NCBI RefSeq assembly: GCF_000344785.1
Contig: NC_020506.1
Coordinates: forward strand, 682,001-746,000
Source of the DNA: Corynebacterium callunae DSM 20147
Lineage (GTDB): Bacteria; Actinomycetota; Actinomycetes; Mycobacteriales; Mycobacteriaceae
Direction of reading: 5' to 3'
DNA: 64,000 nt
The translations under genes were made by a program, and so were the position numbers. This document shows, in pieces, positions 8,643 through 18,609 of this stretch. The notes below the pieces were generated by a model. It did no database searches. It saw only the letters and a list, made by a program, of their open reading frames with translations, and was not told where the DNA came from. The first letter of the stretch is position 1. Each line of letters begins with the position of its first letter.

Positions 8643-10256
8643 TTATAGGGGAATATTTCCGTGCTTCTTAGCAGGAGTATTAACCACCTTGCGGTCAAGC
8701 AGGCGCAGGCCTTCAATGATCTGACCACGAGTTTCAGAAGGTGGGATTACCGCATCAACATAACCGCGCTCAGCTGCGAGATAAGGGTTGAGGTGGGACT
8801 CCTCGTATTCCTTTTCAAATCCCTGCAGCAAGGCATCGATATCCTGGCCTTCGGTTTCTGCCTGCTTGATTTCCTTTTCATAAATCACGCTGACAGCACC
8901 GGAGGCAGCCATCACTGCGATTTCCGCGGTAGGCCAGGCAAAGACCAGGTCTGCGCCCAGATCCTTGGAACCCATCACACAATAAGCAGCACCGATGGAT
9001 TTGCGGGTGATCACAGTGATCTTGCCGACGGTTGCCTCAGAGTAGGCATAAAGCAGCTTGGCGGTGCGTCGAATAGCGCCATCAAATTCTTGATCGGTGC
9101 CCGGCAAGAAACCAGGAACGTCTACAAACTCAATGAGCGGAATGTTGAAAGCATCGCAGGTGCGGATAAACCGAGCTGCCTTTTCAGATGCCTTAATATC
9201 CAGGCAACCAGCCAATTCAGTGGGCTGGTTAGTCACGATGCCAACGGAACGACCCTCTACACGCGCAAAGCCACACAAGATATTTGCTGCGTAGTTGCCC
9301 TGGATTTCAAAGAAATCGCCACCATCAACCACACGGGAAATAACTTCCTTCATGTCATATGGCTGGTTGGGGGAGTCCGGAATGATGGAATCCAGTTCAC
9401 GATCGGTGTCATTGATGTTGTCAACAACTGAACCAAGCATGACTTCCGCAGCCACGCGAGGAGCCTCGGCACGGTTGTTGGAAGGCAAGTAAGTGGTGAG
9501 CTCACGAACCCAGTCCAAGGCTTCAGTTTCCCCAGCTGCAGTGAAGTGGGAGTTGCCGGAGGTAGCCATTTGAGTGGAGGCGCCGCCAAGCTCCTCTGCG
9601 GAAACATCTGCACCGGTGACAGTCTTGATGGTCTCTGGATCAGTGAGGTACATCTTGGAGTTCTGATCCACCATGACAACAAAGTCAGATAGCGCAGGGG
9701 AGTAGGTGTTTCCGCCGGTAGCGGCACCCATTACCAATGAAATCTGAGGTACCAGGCCGGAAGCCAGGGTATTGCGGTGGAAGATCTGAGAGTAAAGGCC
9801 AAGGGAAGCCACGCCTTCTTGGATACGAGGGCCAGCGCCTTCGCTGATGCCAATTAGTGGCACACCGGTTTTGATTGCAAGATCCAAAACCTTGACGATC
9901 TTCTCGCCATAAACCTCACCGAGAGCGCCATCAAAGATGGTGCCGTCCTGGGAGTAGATGCAGACCTTGCGGCCATCGATGGTGCCGTAGCCGGTGACTA
10001 CACCATCAGTGGCTGGGCGGTTGGCATCCAATCCAAAGCTCTTGGAGCGGTGGCGCGCGAGGGCGTCAACCTCTACAAAGGAGCCATCATCAAGCAAGTA
10101 CTCGATGCGTTCACGGGCAGTTTTCTTACCTGCCTCATGCACCTGCTCTACGGCAGCCTCGCCCATGGGGACATAGGCTTGGCTCAGTCGCGCGCGGAGA
10201 TCAGAGAGCTTTCCGGCGGTGGTAGTGAGGTCAGGTGTGGTTTGTGCTGCAGTCAT
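8643..10256 (-). CDS. accD2: Acyl-CoA carboxylase beta subunit AccD2 (DtsR2-type)
   Basis: The 537-residue protein is a two-domain carboxyltransferase of the crotonase fold. An ATG at 10256 gives MTAAQTTPD, and the C-terminus ends KKHGNIPL. Oxyanion-hole regions are visible: [14 protein letters not shown] near 140 in the N-domain and [14 protein letters not shown] near 388 in the C-domain. In C. glutamicum the AccD2 paralogue acts with AccD3, AccBC and AccE to carboxylate a long-chain acyl-CoA for mycolic acid condensation, while AccD1 makes malonyl-CoA. The accD1 paralogue is 392 bp upstream, so the pair probably arose by duplication. The choice of AccD2 over AccD1 rests on gene order and divergence. 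Confidence 0.88.
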   Translation of the reverse strand: MTAAQTTPDLTTTAGKLSDLRARLSQAYVPMGEAAVEQVHEAGKKTARERIEYLLDDGSFVEVDALARHRSKSFGLDANRPATDGVVTGYGTIDGRKVCIYSQDGTIFDGALGEVYGEKIVKVLDLAIKTGVPLIGISEGAGPRIQEGVASLGLYSQIFHRNTLASGLVPQISLVMGAATGGNTYSPALSDFVVMVDQNSKMYLTDPETIKTVTGADVSAEELGGASTQMATSGNSHFTAAGETEALDWVRELTTYLPSNNRAEAPRVAAEVMLGSVVDNINDTDRELDSIIPDSPNQPYDMKEVISRVVDGGDFFEIQGNYAANILCGFARVEGRSVGIVTNQPTELAGCLDIKASEKAARFIRTCDAFNIPLIEFVDVPGFLPGTDQEFDGAIRRTAKLLYAYSEATVGKITVITRKSIGAAYCVMGSKDLGADLVFAWPTAEIAVMAASGAVSVIYEKEIKQAETEGQDIDALLQGFEKEYEESHLNPYLAAERGYVDAVIPPSETRGQIIEGLRLLDRKVVNTPAKKHGNIPL

Positions 10257-10461
10257 GGTTTCTTAGTCTAAATCCTGGGGTGGGTTCATGAGTAATACGC
10301 GAAAGTGCTAAATAAAAAGCAAGGCTAAAAATCAGCACGGGAGGAGGGTCTCAGCGAGCTCTTGGCGCAGCTTTAGCGAATTACTTTGCTAGTGCTGCCC
10401 AGAGTGCTGAGGAATCCCCCAAAGGTGCAATCTTGCTTTAACTACGAAGAATGCTAACCCA

Positions 10462-10486
10462 GCGTGCTGGATTTTTGCCAGCACGC
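10462..10486. repeat. Perfect inverted repeat without T tract
   Basis: Nine-base arms GCGTGCTGG (10462-10470) and CCAGCACGC (10478-10486) enclose a 7-nt A/T-rich loop. No T run follows on either strand, so it is not a typical terminator. It lies about 205 bp before the accD2 start. Confidence 0.6.
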
Positions 10487-10587
10487 AGGGGTCGTGGAGT
10501 GTTTTCCTTTTAAATTATGGGAAAACTGCCATAGTGCGCGTATACCCAAGGCAAAACTTTTAGCCCAGTGTCAGGGCAAAAATAAAA

Positions 10588-10639
10588 GTGTCGGAAACTT
10601 TTAAGTTAACTTCCAAGAAGCACTTGAGGTTTCCGACAC
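10588..10639 (-). terminator. Terminator of accD1
   Basis: The 11-bp perfect stem (10588-10598 with 10629-10639) spans a 30-nt loop that itself contains the palindrome AAGTTAACTT. On the minus strand T-rich sequence follows the stem. It begins 10 bp past the accD1 stop. Confidence 0.75.
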
Positions 10640-10648
10640 CAATATTTT

Positions 10649-12280
10649 TTACAAAGGCATATTGCCGTGCTTGCGTGCAGGACGGGTGACGTTCTTGTGC
10701 TTGAGTAGACGTAGGTTGCGGGCGATTTGTCCGCGGGTCTCGCTAGGCAAGATAACTGCGTCAATGAGGCCACGCTCAGCTGCCAAATATGGGTTGAGCA
10801 TGTGATCTTCGTACTCGCGCTCGAAGGACTTTGCTAGTGCCTGAACATCAAGTCCCTTGGCGTCAGCGGCCATGAGCTCCTTGCGGTAGATGAATCCCAC
10901 AGCGCCAGCAGCACCCATGACGGCGATCTGAGCGGTAGGCCAAGCGAGGCAAATATCAGAGCCCAAGCCCTTGGAACCCATCACACAATATGCTCCGCCA
11001 TAAGCCTTACGCATAGTGACAGTGATCTTTGGAACGGTTGCTTCGCCATAGGCGTAGAGCAACTTAGCGCCACGGCGCAGGATGCCACCGTATTCTTGGC
11101 CAGCACCTGGCAGGAAGCCTGGAACGTCAACAAGCATGACGATTGGGATGTTGAAGGCATCGCAGGTGCGAACAAAGCGGGCAGCCTTTTCGGAGGAATC
11201 GATGTCCAAGCAACCAGCAAACTGGGTGGGCTGGTTGGCTACAAATCCCACAGACTGGCCTTCGATGCGACCAAAGGCGATAACGATGTTTTCCGCGCGA
11301 TCAGCCTGGATCTCGAGGTATTCGCCATCATCGGTAATGCACTGGATAACTTCGCGCACGTCATAAGGAACGGTTGCGGAGTCTGGGATGATGTCATCAA
11401 GTTTGAGGTCATCAGGGGTGAGGTTGTCTTCGATGCCACCTTCTTCAGCGTCGAAATCTTCCTCAGGAGCGAAGCTGCGGTTATTGGAAGGCAGGAAGGA
11501 AATAAGATCCTGTACCCAATCCAGTGCTTCCTCATCGGTTGCAGCGGTGTAGTGAGAGTTACCCGCGGTGATCATGTGGGTGTTGGCGCCACCAAGTTCT
11601 TCCTGGGTGATTTCCTCGCCGGTAACGGTCTTAATAACGTCAGGGCCGGTGACGAACATCTTGGAAGTTTTGTCCACCATGACTACAAAGTCGGTCAGTG
11701 CTGGGCCATATGCATTGCCACCAGCACAGGCACCCATGATGACGGAGATCTGTGGGATCACTCCAGAGGCCTGAATATTTTGGTAGAAGGTCTGGGAGAT
11801 GTAGTCCAGGGAAACAGCGCCATCCTGGATACGAGCGCCAGCACCTTCATAAAGACCAATTAGAGGGCGACCGGTTTCAATGGCGAACTCCATGATCTTG
11901 ATCATCTTTTCGCCATAAACCTCACCCAAAGCGCCACCGAAGACGGTGCCGTCCTGGGAGAAGATGCAAACTTCACGGCCGTCGATGGTGCCCCAGCCGG
12001 TGACGATGCCATCGGTGACAGGGCGCTTAGAGCCCAGGCCGAAGGCGGTGGTGCGGTGACGGGCTAGCTGGTCGTATTCAATGAAGGAGCCTTCATCGAG
12101 CAAGTAATCAAGACGCTCGCGGGCGGTAAGGCGTCCAGCGGCGTGGACCTTCTCCACTGCCTTCTCGCCCATTGGAACCTGGGCTTCAGCGCGGCGCGCT
12201 TTAAGATCGGCAATCTTGCCGGCAGTGGTGTTGATGTCTGGCATGTTGGCGACGTCAATCAAAGGTGAGGAAATGGTCAT
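10649..12280 (-). CDS. accD1: Acetyl-CoA carboxylase beta subunit AccD1 (DtsR1)
   Basis: The 543-residue carboxyltransferase has the same length as C. glutamicum DtsR1 and a near-identical start ([15 protein letters not shown]) and end (KHGNMPL). It transfers CO2 from carboxybiotin on AccBC to acetyl-CoA, giving malonyl-CoA for fatty acid synthesis. Visible signatures are [13 protein letters not shown] near 145, [13 protein letters not shown] near 192 and the C-domain [14 protein letters not shown] near 394. An acidic insert near 280-300 distinguishes it from AccD2. AGGA lies nine bases before the ATG. A GlxR-like site is 50 bp upstream (12330-12345), in the region shared with the divergent birA. 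In C. glutamicum FasR represses accD1. Confidence 0.95.
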   Translation of the reverse strand: MTISSPLIDVANMPDINTTAGKIADLKARRAEAQVPMGEKAVEKVHAAGRLTARERLDYLLDEGSFIEYDQLARHRTTAFGLGSKRPVTDGIVTGWGTIDGREVCIFSQDGTVFGGALGEVYGEKMIKIMEFAIETGRPLIGLYEGAGARIQDGAVSLDYISQTFYQNIQASGVIPQISVIMGACAGGNAYGPALTDFVVMVDKTSKMFVTGPDVIKTVTGEEITQEELGGANTHMITAGNSHYTAATDEEALDWVQDLISFLPSNNRSFAPEEDFDAEEGGIEDNLTPDDLKLDDIIPDSATVPYDVREVIQCITDDGEYLEIQADRAENIVIAFGRIEGQSVGFVANQPTQFAGCLDIDSSEKAARFVRTCDAFNIPIVMLVDVPGFLPGAGQEYGGILRRGAKLLYAYGEATVPKITVTMRKAYGGAYCVMGSKGLGSDICLAWPTAQIAVMGAAGAVGFIYRKELMAADAKGLDVQALAKSFEREYEDHMLNPYLAAERGLIDAVILPSETRGQIARNLRLLKHKNVTRPARKHGNMPL

Positions 12281-12329
12281 GTTTTGGAATCCTAGTGTCT
12301 CACGGGGGTATCGTCCACACTCATTTCTT

Positions 12330-12345
12330 CGTGATTTAACTCACA
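12330..12345. promoter_or_regulatory. GlxR/CRP-like site between accD1 and birA
   Basis: CGTGATTTAACTCACA matches nine of ten conserved positions of the GlxR consensus TGTGA-N6-TCACA. It lies 50 bp upstream of the accD1 start codon and 176 bp before birA, suggesting cAMP/GlxR control of accD1. Binding is inferred. Confidence 0.5.
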
Positions 12346-12520
12346 TTCGTTATTAATGCAGCTAAGGGATAGTTTTTGAAATAGAAACTTCTTAGGTGTG
12401 TCGTGAGCATCACTAAAAAGCTGGAGAAAATGCACATTTAAGAAAACAAAACTATGCACCGCGCGCAAAGCCCCAGAATTTCCAAACACGCTCAAGTGGT
12501 GGGGGACTAGATTATCGGTT

Positions 12521-13330
12521 ATGAAGGATAACTCTCTAAAGTCCCGTGAACCGCTAGATCCAGACACTCTGCGCACTGCCCTGGTGGATAATGGCCCCTA
12601 TAACCAGCTGAATTACCAAGAAGCTACCGGCTCTACCAATGCTGATCTTATTGCCGCTGCAGAACAAGGCGCACCTGATTGGACCATCGCTACGGTAGAA
12701 CGCCAAGACAGTGGACGCGGACGTTTGGGCAGGCCATGGACTGCACCACAAGGTGCCCAAGTTATTTTTTCTATTCTTTTCCGCCCGGGCAAAGACAGCC
12801 TGGATGCGCTTGGCACCATTCCGTTGGCCTCGGGGCTTGCCATGATGGACACCTTGGAATCATTTGGCGTGGCCGGTGCGGGTTTGAAATGGCCCAATGA
12901 CGTGCTAATTCACGGCAAGAAACTCTGCGGAATTTTGGTGGAGGCAGCAGCACTTGATAGCAACCCAGCGGTAGTAATTGGCATGGGTACCAATATCAGC
13001 CTGCAAACAGATGAGCTTCCCGTTCCTCATGCAACCTCCCTTGCTTTGGAAGGAATGGAGATTGATAGGAATGAATTTCTCATAAGAATGCTCAACAATT
13101 TGCATGAGCGTTTGCTGGAATGGGCCAAGGGAGAAAGTGCGTGGCTGGCAGATTATCGTGCAGTATGTTCCAGCCTGGGCCAAGACGTGCGCGTTATTTT
13201 GCCTGGTGATCGCGAACTTTTGGGAGTTGCAACCGGTATCGCAGCCGGTGGACAGCTGATTGTGCGTGATAATGATGGGGTAGAGCACACCCTTAATGCC
13301 GGTGAGGTTACCCACCTGCGCCTGCAGTAG
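12521..13330 (+). CDS. birA: Biotin-[acetyl-CoA-carboxylase] ligase
   Basis: The 269-residue protein activates biotin as biotinyl-AMP and attaches it to carrier lysines such as those of AccBC and pyruvate carboxylase. It lacks the N-terminal DNA-binding domain of E. coli BirA, so it is a catalytic-only (group I) ligase. Visible motifs are GSTN near residue 37, the adenylate loop GRGRLGRPW near 66-74, the catalytic lysine region LKWPNDVLIHGKKLCGIL near 125-140 and GMGTNI near 155. A -10-like TAGATT (12508-12513) seven bases before the ATG suggests a leaderless transcript. It is divergent from accD1 and overlaps the downstream gene's start region by one base gap only. Confidence 0.93.
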   Translation: MKDNSLKSREPLDPDTLRTALVDNGPYNQLNYQEATGSTNADLIAAAEQGAPDWTIATVERQDSGRGRLGRPWTAPQGAQVIFSILFRPGKDSLDALGTIPLASGLAMMDTLESFGVAGAGLKWPNDVLIHGKKLCGILVEAAALDSNPAVVIGMGTNISLQTDELPVPHATSLALEGMEIDRNEFLIRMLNNLHERLLEWAKGESAWLADYRAVCSSLGQDVRVILPGDRELLGVATGIAAGGQLIVRDNDGVEHTLNAGEVTHLRLQ

Positions 13331-13331
13331 C

Positions 13332-13832
13332 ATGGACTTTATGCAGGGGAAAGCACTTGAAAGACATATCGGAGCAGGCGATCATATTCACGTTGATCTC
13401 ACTGCACCTTTATCAAATATGTTTTTCCCACTCATGGAATTTATTGCCATCACCGGTGTGTGCTGGATGGGGATTGGATTTTTAGATCAGCTCCCGGGCA
13501 TCGATGGAAGCAACCCCGCAGCCAGTTTCCCGCCTGGTACACGTAACCTCTTGTTGGCTATTTGGGCGGGTTTAAGTGTGTGGCGTTTTGGCTTGCCTTT
13601 AATTCGCCAGCGGCGTTTCCGGGTGATTGTGACGGATCGTAAATTGCTGGTGCGTCGTGAAGGCCTAAGCAGCAAATATGATTCCATTCCTTTGAGTTAT
13701 ATCAATCGGATTCAGCGTAAAAGAAATAGTTTGGTGCTGGGTGTGGGCGGACATCATCGTCCCTATGTAATTAATAAACTGCCCCGCGCTAAAAAAGTGG
13801 AGTCTGTTCTTAAAGATCTGCAGTACTACTAA
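13332..13832 (+). CDS. PH-domain membrane protein
   Basis: The predicted protein has 166 residues. Two hydrophobic segments (about residues 28-50 and 70-85) are followed by RRFRVIVTDRKLLVRREG and an FxxIPLxxI-like strand typical of bacterial PH (bPH2/YdbS-like) domains facing the cytoplasm. The ATG at 13332 starts one base after the birA stop codon; the ATG at 13341 is an alternative. Tight spacing indicates co-transcription with birA. The molecular role of these proteins is unknown. Confidence 0.72.
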   Translation: MDFMQGKALERHIGAGDHIHVDLTAPLSNMFFPLMEFIAITGVCWMGIGFLDQLPGIDGSNPAASFPPGTRNLLLAIWAGLSVWRFGLPLIRQRRFRVIVTDRKLLVRREGLSSKYDSIPLSYINRIQRKRNSLVLGVGGHHRPYVINKLPRAKKVESVLKDLQYY

Positions 13833-13863
13833 CCAAGACTAGGGAATCCTGAGTTGAGGAAAC

Positions 13864-13877
13864 TATAGTTGCACAAT
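13864..13877 (+). promoter_or_regulatory. Leaderless-type -10 box of purK
   Basis: TATAGT at 13864-13869 is followed by eight bases and then GTG at 13878, the spacing expected when transcription starts at the first base of the start codon. Confidence 0.5.
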
Positions 13878-15107
13878 GTGACTGAAAAAGACTCTGGAAA
13901 TACATCCATTCCCGTTGGAAATCCCGCAGCCCACGCTCCTGGTATGCCAGTTGTAGCAGTTATCGGTGATGGCCAACTAGCCCGCATGATGCAAACCGCA
14001 GCCATTGAGCTGGGTCAGTCTTTGCGTATTTTGGCCGGTGCCAAGGATTCCTCGGCCGCGCAGGTCGCTGCTGATGTGGTGCTTGGTGATTACACCAATA
14101 TTGATGATCTGCACCGCGCAGTTGCAGGCGCAGATGTTATGACTTTTGATCATGAGCATGTGCCTACTGAACATTTGCGTCAGCTTATTGCTGAGGGAGT
14201 TAATGTACAGCCAGGTCCAGATGCATTGGTAAATGCGCAGGATAAGTTGGTTATGCGCAAGCGTCTGCGTGAGCTCGGCGCTCCAGTTCCTCCGTTTTTG
14301 GCCATTGAAAATGTGGCAGATGCGGAGGGCTTTTTTGATGCTGTTGACGGCCAAGTGTGCCTCAAAGCTCGTCGTGGCGGATATGACGGCAAGGGCGTGT
14401 GGTTTCCAGAGACCAAGGACGAGCTAGCACAGCTCGTCGAAAAGCTCCTTGGTGCCGGTACGGCGCTGATGGCGGAGAAGAAGGTCGCCCTGGTGCGCGA
14501 GCTTTCCGCGATGGTGGCGCGCACGCCATCGGGCGTGACTCAGGCGTGGCCGGTGGTGGAGTCGGTACAGCGTAATGGCGTGTGTGCTGAGGCAGTGGCG
14601 CCAGCGCCGAATCTCTCTGCTGAGTTGCAGGACACCACCCGCGCTTTGGCACAGCGCATTGCTTCTGAGCTGGGCGTTACTGGTGTGCTGGCAGTTGAGC
14701 TTTTTGAAACCCTGGATGTTAATGGGCAGCCAGAAATCTTTGTTAATGAGTTGGCTATGCGCCCTCACAACACCGGCCACTGGACCCAAGATGGTTGCGT
14801 GACCAGCCAGTTTGAGCAGCACCTGCGGGCAATTTTGGATTATCCGCTGGGCTCCACTGAGACTTTGGCGCCGGTGACTGTCATGGCTAATGTGCTTGGT
14901 GCAGATACTGACCCTGAGCAGCCCATGGCGGAGCGCATGCTTGAGGTGTGGCGCCGTTACCCACAGGCCAAGATTCACCTCTACGGCAAGGGTCATCGCC
15001 CGGGCCGCAAGATTGGCCACGTCAACATGGTGGGTGAGGATGCAGCACAGGTACGTGCGGCAGCGCTCGCCTCAGCCCACTATTTGGTGCACGCTAGCTG
15101 GGATTAA
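13878..15107 (+). CDS. purK: 5-(carboxyamino)imidazole ribonucleotide synthase
   Basis: PurK is an ATP-grasp enzyme that makes N5-CAIR from AIR, ATP and bicarbonate in purine synthesis. The product, 409 residues, begins with a short disordered tail then VAVIGDGQLARMMQ, the N-terminal nucleotide-fold signature; KARRGGYDGKGVW (ATP loop) and NELAMRPHNTGHWT near residue 290 are typical. The GTG at 13878 is chosen for its leaderless promoter spacing; a TTG at 13869 with AGGA upstream is possible. PurE, the next enzyme, is 2.6 kb downstream on the same strand, separated by kup and a hypothetical gene. A terminator follows. Confidence 0.92.
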   Translation: MTEKDSGNTSIPVGNPAAHAPGMPVVAVIGDGQLARMMQTAAIELGQSLRILAGAKDSSAAQVAADVVLGDYTNIDDLHRAVAGADVMTFDHEHVPTEHLRQLIAEGVNVQPGPDALVNAQDKLVMRKRLRELGAPVPPFLAIENVADAEGFFDAVDGQVCLKARRGGYDGKGVWFPETKDELAQLVEKLLGAGTALMAEKKVALVRELSAMVARTPSGVTQAWPVVESVQRNGVCAEAVAPAPNLSAELQDTTRALAQRIASELGVTGVLAVELFETLDVNGQPEIFVNELAMRPHNTGHWTQDGCVTSQFEQHLRAILDYPLGSTETLAPVTVMANVLGADTDPEQPMAERMLEVWRRYPQAKIHLYGKGHRPGRKIGHVNMVGEDAAQVRAAALASAHYLVHASWD

Positions 15108-15123
15108 AACGCTTTTCGACGCC

Positions 15124-15164
15124 GCCCTGGCCACCCCATTGACCGGGGGGTGACCAGGGCGTTT
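15124..15164 (+). terminator. Terminator of purK
   Basis: A 14-bp stem (15124-15137 with 15147-15160, one mismatch) is followed by GTTTCC. It begins 17 bp after the purK stop, immediately downstream of a GCTTTTCGACG copy. Confidence 0.8.
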
Positions 15165-15200
15165 CCGGTGCAGTGGACATTTAGTGCGCAACGGCGCAAA

Positions 15201-17144
15201 ATGATGAAAATGAAAAATTCGCAGCTCGATTCTGCTGCTCCAAAATCAGGGCAATTTTTTCTTGCCCTGGGCGCTTTAGGCGTGGTTTTTGGTGATATCG
15301 GAACCAGCCCGCTCTATGCACTGCATACTGCTTTTAGCATGGAACACAATGAGGTAGAGGTCACCCCAGAAAATGTCTACGGCATTATCTCCATGGTGCT
15401 GTGGACGATCACCCTCATTGTCACAATCAAATACGTAATGCTTGTTACCCGCGCTGATAACCAAGGCCAGGGCGGCATTTTGGCACTAGTTGCCCTGCTA
15501 AAGAATAAGTTTGACGATAAATCCAAGATGGGCGGATTTATCGCCCTGATCGGTATGTTGGGTGCCGCACTCTTTTATGGCGATGTGGTTATTACTCCCG
15601 CCATCTCCGTGCTCAGCGCGACTGAAGGTCTAGCCGTTATTTCCCCTAGTTTTGAAACCCTAGTTCTCCCAATCTCTGTTGCTGTTCTCCTGCTCATTTT
15701 TGCTGTACAACCTCTTGGAACTGAAAAAGTAGGCCGTGCTTTTGGCCCCATCATGCTGCTGTGGTTTGCCGTACTGGCAGCACTCGGCTTGCCCCAGATC
15801 ATTGCGCATCCCCAAATCCTGCAGAGTTTGTCTCCTACTTGGGCTTTGCGATTAGTTGTCAGTGACCCTTTTGAAGCCTTCATCCTGCTAGGTGCAGTGG
15901 TTTTGACGGTTACTGGTGCCGAAGCACTCTATGCAGATATGGGCCACTTCGGAGCAAAGCCAGTGCGTATGGCATGGTTTTTCGTCGTTATGCCCGCGCT
16001 GATTATCACCTACTTGGGCCAAGGCGCACTGGTTATTGACAACCCCGCTGCAGTGGCAAACCCCATGTTCTACCTGGCGCCTCCTGCATTGCAGATGCCG
16101 TTGGTGATCCTGGCTACGGTGGCCACCGTCATCGCATCCCAGGCCGTGATTTCCGGTGCATACTCCATGACCCGTCAGGCGCTGATCCTCAACATCATGC
16201 CGCGCATGCTGGTGCGCCACACTTCACCACGTGAAGAAGGCCAGATCTACATGCCAGTGGTTAATGGCATCCTCTTTGTCAGCGTCATGGCCCTAGTGTT
16301 CATCTTCCAGTCCTCCGCCAACCTGGCCAACGCATATGGCCTGGCAGTGACCGGCACCTTGGTACTGGTGAGCACGCTCTTTGTGATTTACGCGCACAAC
16401 GTCTGGAAGTGGAGCTGGTGGAAGTTGGCTCTCTTTATCTTGGCTATTTCCATTCCCGAGGTACTGCTCTTTGCCTCCAATACCACCAAGATTTTTGCCG
16501 GTGGTTGGTTGCCACTATTTATCGCAGCTATTCTCATCGTGCTTATGCGCACCTGGCGTTGGGGTAATACCCGCGTTAAAGAAAAGCGCATCGCTATGGA
16601 AACCCCGGTTGAAGAGTTCCTGCAGGAACTCAGGGACATTTCCGAATGCACCCCACTAGCCTTTGGCGTGCGCAAAGTTGCAGGCACGGCGATCTTCCCA
16701 CACGCCTTCTTGGACACCGTGCCACTTGCATTGGTGCGCTGCGTAAATGACCTCAAAATGCTCTACCGCGAAACCGTAATCGTGCGCATTGTACGCGAAA
16801 ACGTGCCACATGTGCCACATAGCAAGCGCGTAAATGTGGAAGTTTTGGCAACCAGCCCAGTGCGCATTACCCGCATAGACCTGCGAGTTGGATATTTTGA
16901 TGCCCAAGATATCCCCAAGAACCTCGCCTTGGTAAACACCTACAGCGATAAAATTAATATCAATATTGATGAAGCCACGTACTTCCTCTCTGCTGTAACC
17001 ATCCGCAGCTCTTTGACCGGCAAACTTTCCGGTTGGCGCGATCGTTTGTATATGTCGATGGAGAAGAACCAATCTTCCCGCACCGAATCCTTCAAACTGC
17101 CACCAAGCCGCACCATTGCCTTGGGATCCGGCGTCGAGCTGTAG
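15201..17144 (+). CDS. kup: Kup-type potassium uptake protein
   Basis: The roughly 647-residue membrane protein is a KUP/HAK/KT potassium-proton symporter. The signature GALGVVFGDIGTSPLYAL occurs near residue 20, followed by about twelve hydrophobic segments to residue ~450 and a cytoplasmic tail of about 170 residues. Family members import K+ under low-K+ or acidic conditions. The start is uncertain: ATG codons at 15201, 15204 and 15210 are in frame and none has a strong ribosome binding site; codons before 15201 lie inside the purK terminator. It is flanked by purine genes but has no evident functional tie to them. Confidence 0.9.
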   Translation: MMKMKNSQLDSAAPKSGQFFLALGALGVVFGDIGTSPLYALHTAFSMEHNEVEVTPENVYGIISMVLWTITLIVTIKYVMLVTRADNQGQGGILALVALLKNKFDDKSKMGGFIALIGMLGAALFYGDVVITPAISVLSATEGLAVISPSFETLVLPISVAVLLLIFAVQPLGTEKVGRAFGPIMLLWFAVLAALGLPQIIAHPQILQSLSPTWALRLVVSDPFEAFILLGAVVLTVTGAEALYADMGHFGAKPVRMAWFFVVMPALIITYLGQGALVIDNPAAVANPMFYLAPPALQMPLVILATVATVIASQAVISGAYSMTRQALILNIMPRMLVRHTSPREEGQIYMPVVNGILFVSVMALVFIFQSSANLANAYGLAVTGTLVLVSTLFVIYAHNVWKWSWWKLALFILAISIPEVLLFASNTTKIFAGGWLPLFIAAILIVLMRTWRWGNTRVKEKRIAMETPVEEFLQELRDISECTPLAFGVRKVAGTAIFPHAFLDTVPLALVRCVNDLKMLYRETVIVRIVRENVPHVPHSKRVNVEVLATSPVRITRIDLRVGYFDAQDIPKNLALVNTYSDKININIDEATYFLSAVTIRSSLTGKLSGWRDRLYMSMEKNQSSRTESFKLPPSRTIALGSGVEL

Positions 17145-17209
17145 TTTTTGGCTCTAGTTTTTAGTTGGCCCGTGCTGCCATAAATGGCGGTGTGGGTTAG
17201 CCTTGATAA

Positions 17210-17572
17210 ATGACTAAAAATTCCTTAATTGACTGGGTCTGGACCATGGATGAGCTGGGCATTGGATGGTGCCAATGCGAAAAAGATCCAATTAGTGGCA
17301 AAGCTCCCCACACCGTTAATAAACCACTGGTAACCAAGTCCATTGTTAATGCCCTGGGCGATATTCCTGAGGTCATGAGCAACCAGGACATTAGCCTCGT
17401 GGTTTTGGACCTGTGGAAATTCCGGGATATTACCCCGCCGATTGCAGAGGCCCTCATGCGTTCAGTGAAGGCAGTTAATGGTGAAATGCACCCGCAGTAT
17501 CCAACCGCCACCGCTATGGCAGCGATTAAACATTTCTCCAATACTTTCGCTGGCGAAGAGGCCCGTGGGTAG
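17210..17572 (+). CDS. Conserved hypothetical protein
   Basis: I do not recognise a family for this 120-residue soluble protein. It starts MTKNSLIDWVWTMDELGIG at an ATG, contains two closely spaced cysteines (WCQCEK, residues 20-24), and is otherwise a mixed helical sequence with no signal or membrane segment. It lies between kup and purE on the same strand with gaps of 65 and 93 bp. Codon usage resembles the neighbours, which supports it being real. No function is proposed. Confidence 0.65.
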   Translation: MTKNSLIDWVWTMDELGIGWCQCEKDPISGKAPHTVNKPLVTKSIVNALGDIPEVMSNQDISLVVLDLWKFRDITPPIAEALMRSVKAVNGEMHPQYPTATAMAAIKHFSNTFAGEEARG

Positions 17573-17665
17573 CTGCTGTTAATTACAGCACTGGGCATTA
17601 TAAACTTGGCAGTGCTCAAGCTTTAACCCCATAGATGTGGGGAAATAACTCATAAGGAGAAAAAC

Positions 17666-18163
17666 GTGGCACCTCTTGTTGGATTAATCATGGGTTCGGA
17701 TTCAGATTGGGACACCGTAGCCCCCGCAGCAGAGGTGCTCGCAGAATTCGGAATTCCTTTTGAGGTGGGCGTTGTTTCCGCACACCGCACCCCAGAAAAG
17801 ATGCTGAACTACGCAAAGACTGCACATCAGCGTGGCCTCAAAGCAATCATCGCTTGTGCCGGTGGTGCAGCCCACCTGCCAGGCATGGTGGCAGCAGCAA
17901 CTCCTCTGCCAGTTATCGGCGTGCCACGTGCATTGAAGGATCTTGACGGCATGGATTCCTTGCTTTCCATCGTCCAGATGCCAGGAGGCGTGCCAGTAGC
18001 AACCGTATCCATCGGCGGAGCTAAAAACGCTGGCCTGTTGGCAGTACGCATCTTGGGAGCTGGCGATAACAGCCTGCTAGAGAAGATGGCCGCGTACCAG
18101 GAAAATATGGCTGCCGAAGTTGAAGCTAAAGACGAGGCTCTCAAGAAGCGTCTGTTGGGCTAA
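17666..18163 (+). CDS. purE: N5-carboxyaminoimidazole ribonucleotide mutase
   Basis: The 165-residue class I PurE converts N5-CAIR, the product of PurK, to [16 protein letters not shown] at residues 6-17 is the phosphate and substrate loop, SAHRTPEKM near 40 carries the catalytic histidine, and [12 protein letters not shown] near 70 is the second conserved loop. The GTG start at 17666 has AAGGAG at 17655-17660. The stop overlaps the next gene's ATG by one base (TAATG), indicating translational coupling. Confidence 0.95.
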   Translation: MAPLVGLIMGSDSDWDTVAPAAEVLAEFGIPFEVGVVSAHRTPEKMLNYAKTAHQRGLKAIIACAGGAAHLPGMVAAATPLPVIGVPRALKDLDGMDSLLSIVQMPGGVPVATVSIGGAKNAGLLAVRILGAGDNSLLEKMAAYQENMAAEVEAKDEALKKRLLG

Positions 18164-18609
18164 TGAACCCTATTTTGGTGCTGGGCTCAAAGGTAGAAAA
18201 CGGCCGAGTCAGTTCACTATTGGCTACTCGTTTAGACAAAGCCATAGAACTGGTTTCCCACAATCCTGAAGTACCCATTGTGGTGAGCGGGTTGGGGGAA
18301 TCTGGTCCGATGGCGCAGTATCTCCGCGAGCATGGCATTAGCAATATCATTGAGGAAGATGCTGCTACCAGCACCAATGAAAACCTGGAAAATGCCCACG
18401 CACTATTGCCCGACACTAAGTGCTGGACCGTGGTGAGCAATGATTTTCATGCCTGGCGCACCTATTTATGGGCTTGGCATTTGGGCATTCCCATCAAGGT
18501 TATAACCGCAAAAACTCCCTTACCTGCTCGGATGAGAATGCTGGGCAGAGAATGTTTTGCGTTGCCACATTCCACCTCACGGGTGTTGTGGCGCAAGCTA
18601 GTTTCCTAA
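18163..18609 (+). CDS. DUF218/YdcF-like protein
   Basis: The 148-residue protein fits the SanA/YdcF (DUF218) fold: ILVLGSKVENGRVS at the start, a VVSGLGESGP loop near 46, a TSTNENLENA motif near 70 and VVSNDFHAWRT near 90. It has no transmembrane segment, so it is a soluble version. Members are linked to envelope and vitamin B12 exclusion phenotypes in E. coli, but the reaction is unknown. It is translationally coupled to purE through TAATG and its 3' end overlaps the convergent reductase-like gene by four bases. Confidence 0.75.
   Translation: MNPILVLGSKVENGRVSSLLATRLDKAIELVSHNPEVPIVVSGLGESGPMAQYLREHGISNIIEEDAATSTNENLENAHALLPDTKCWTVVSNDFHAWRTYLWAWHLGIPIKVITAKTPLPARMRMLGRECFALPHSTSRVLWRKLVS

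Larger units (their letters stand above)
10257..10648. other. 392-bp non-coding gap between accD1 and accD2
   Basis: I see no convincing reading frame here. The gap holds the accD1 terminator (10588-10639), a second hairpin at 10462-10486, and presumably the accD2 promoter. The length and the extra hairpin leave room for a leader or small RNA, which cannot be decided from sequence alone. Confidence 0.6.
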
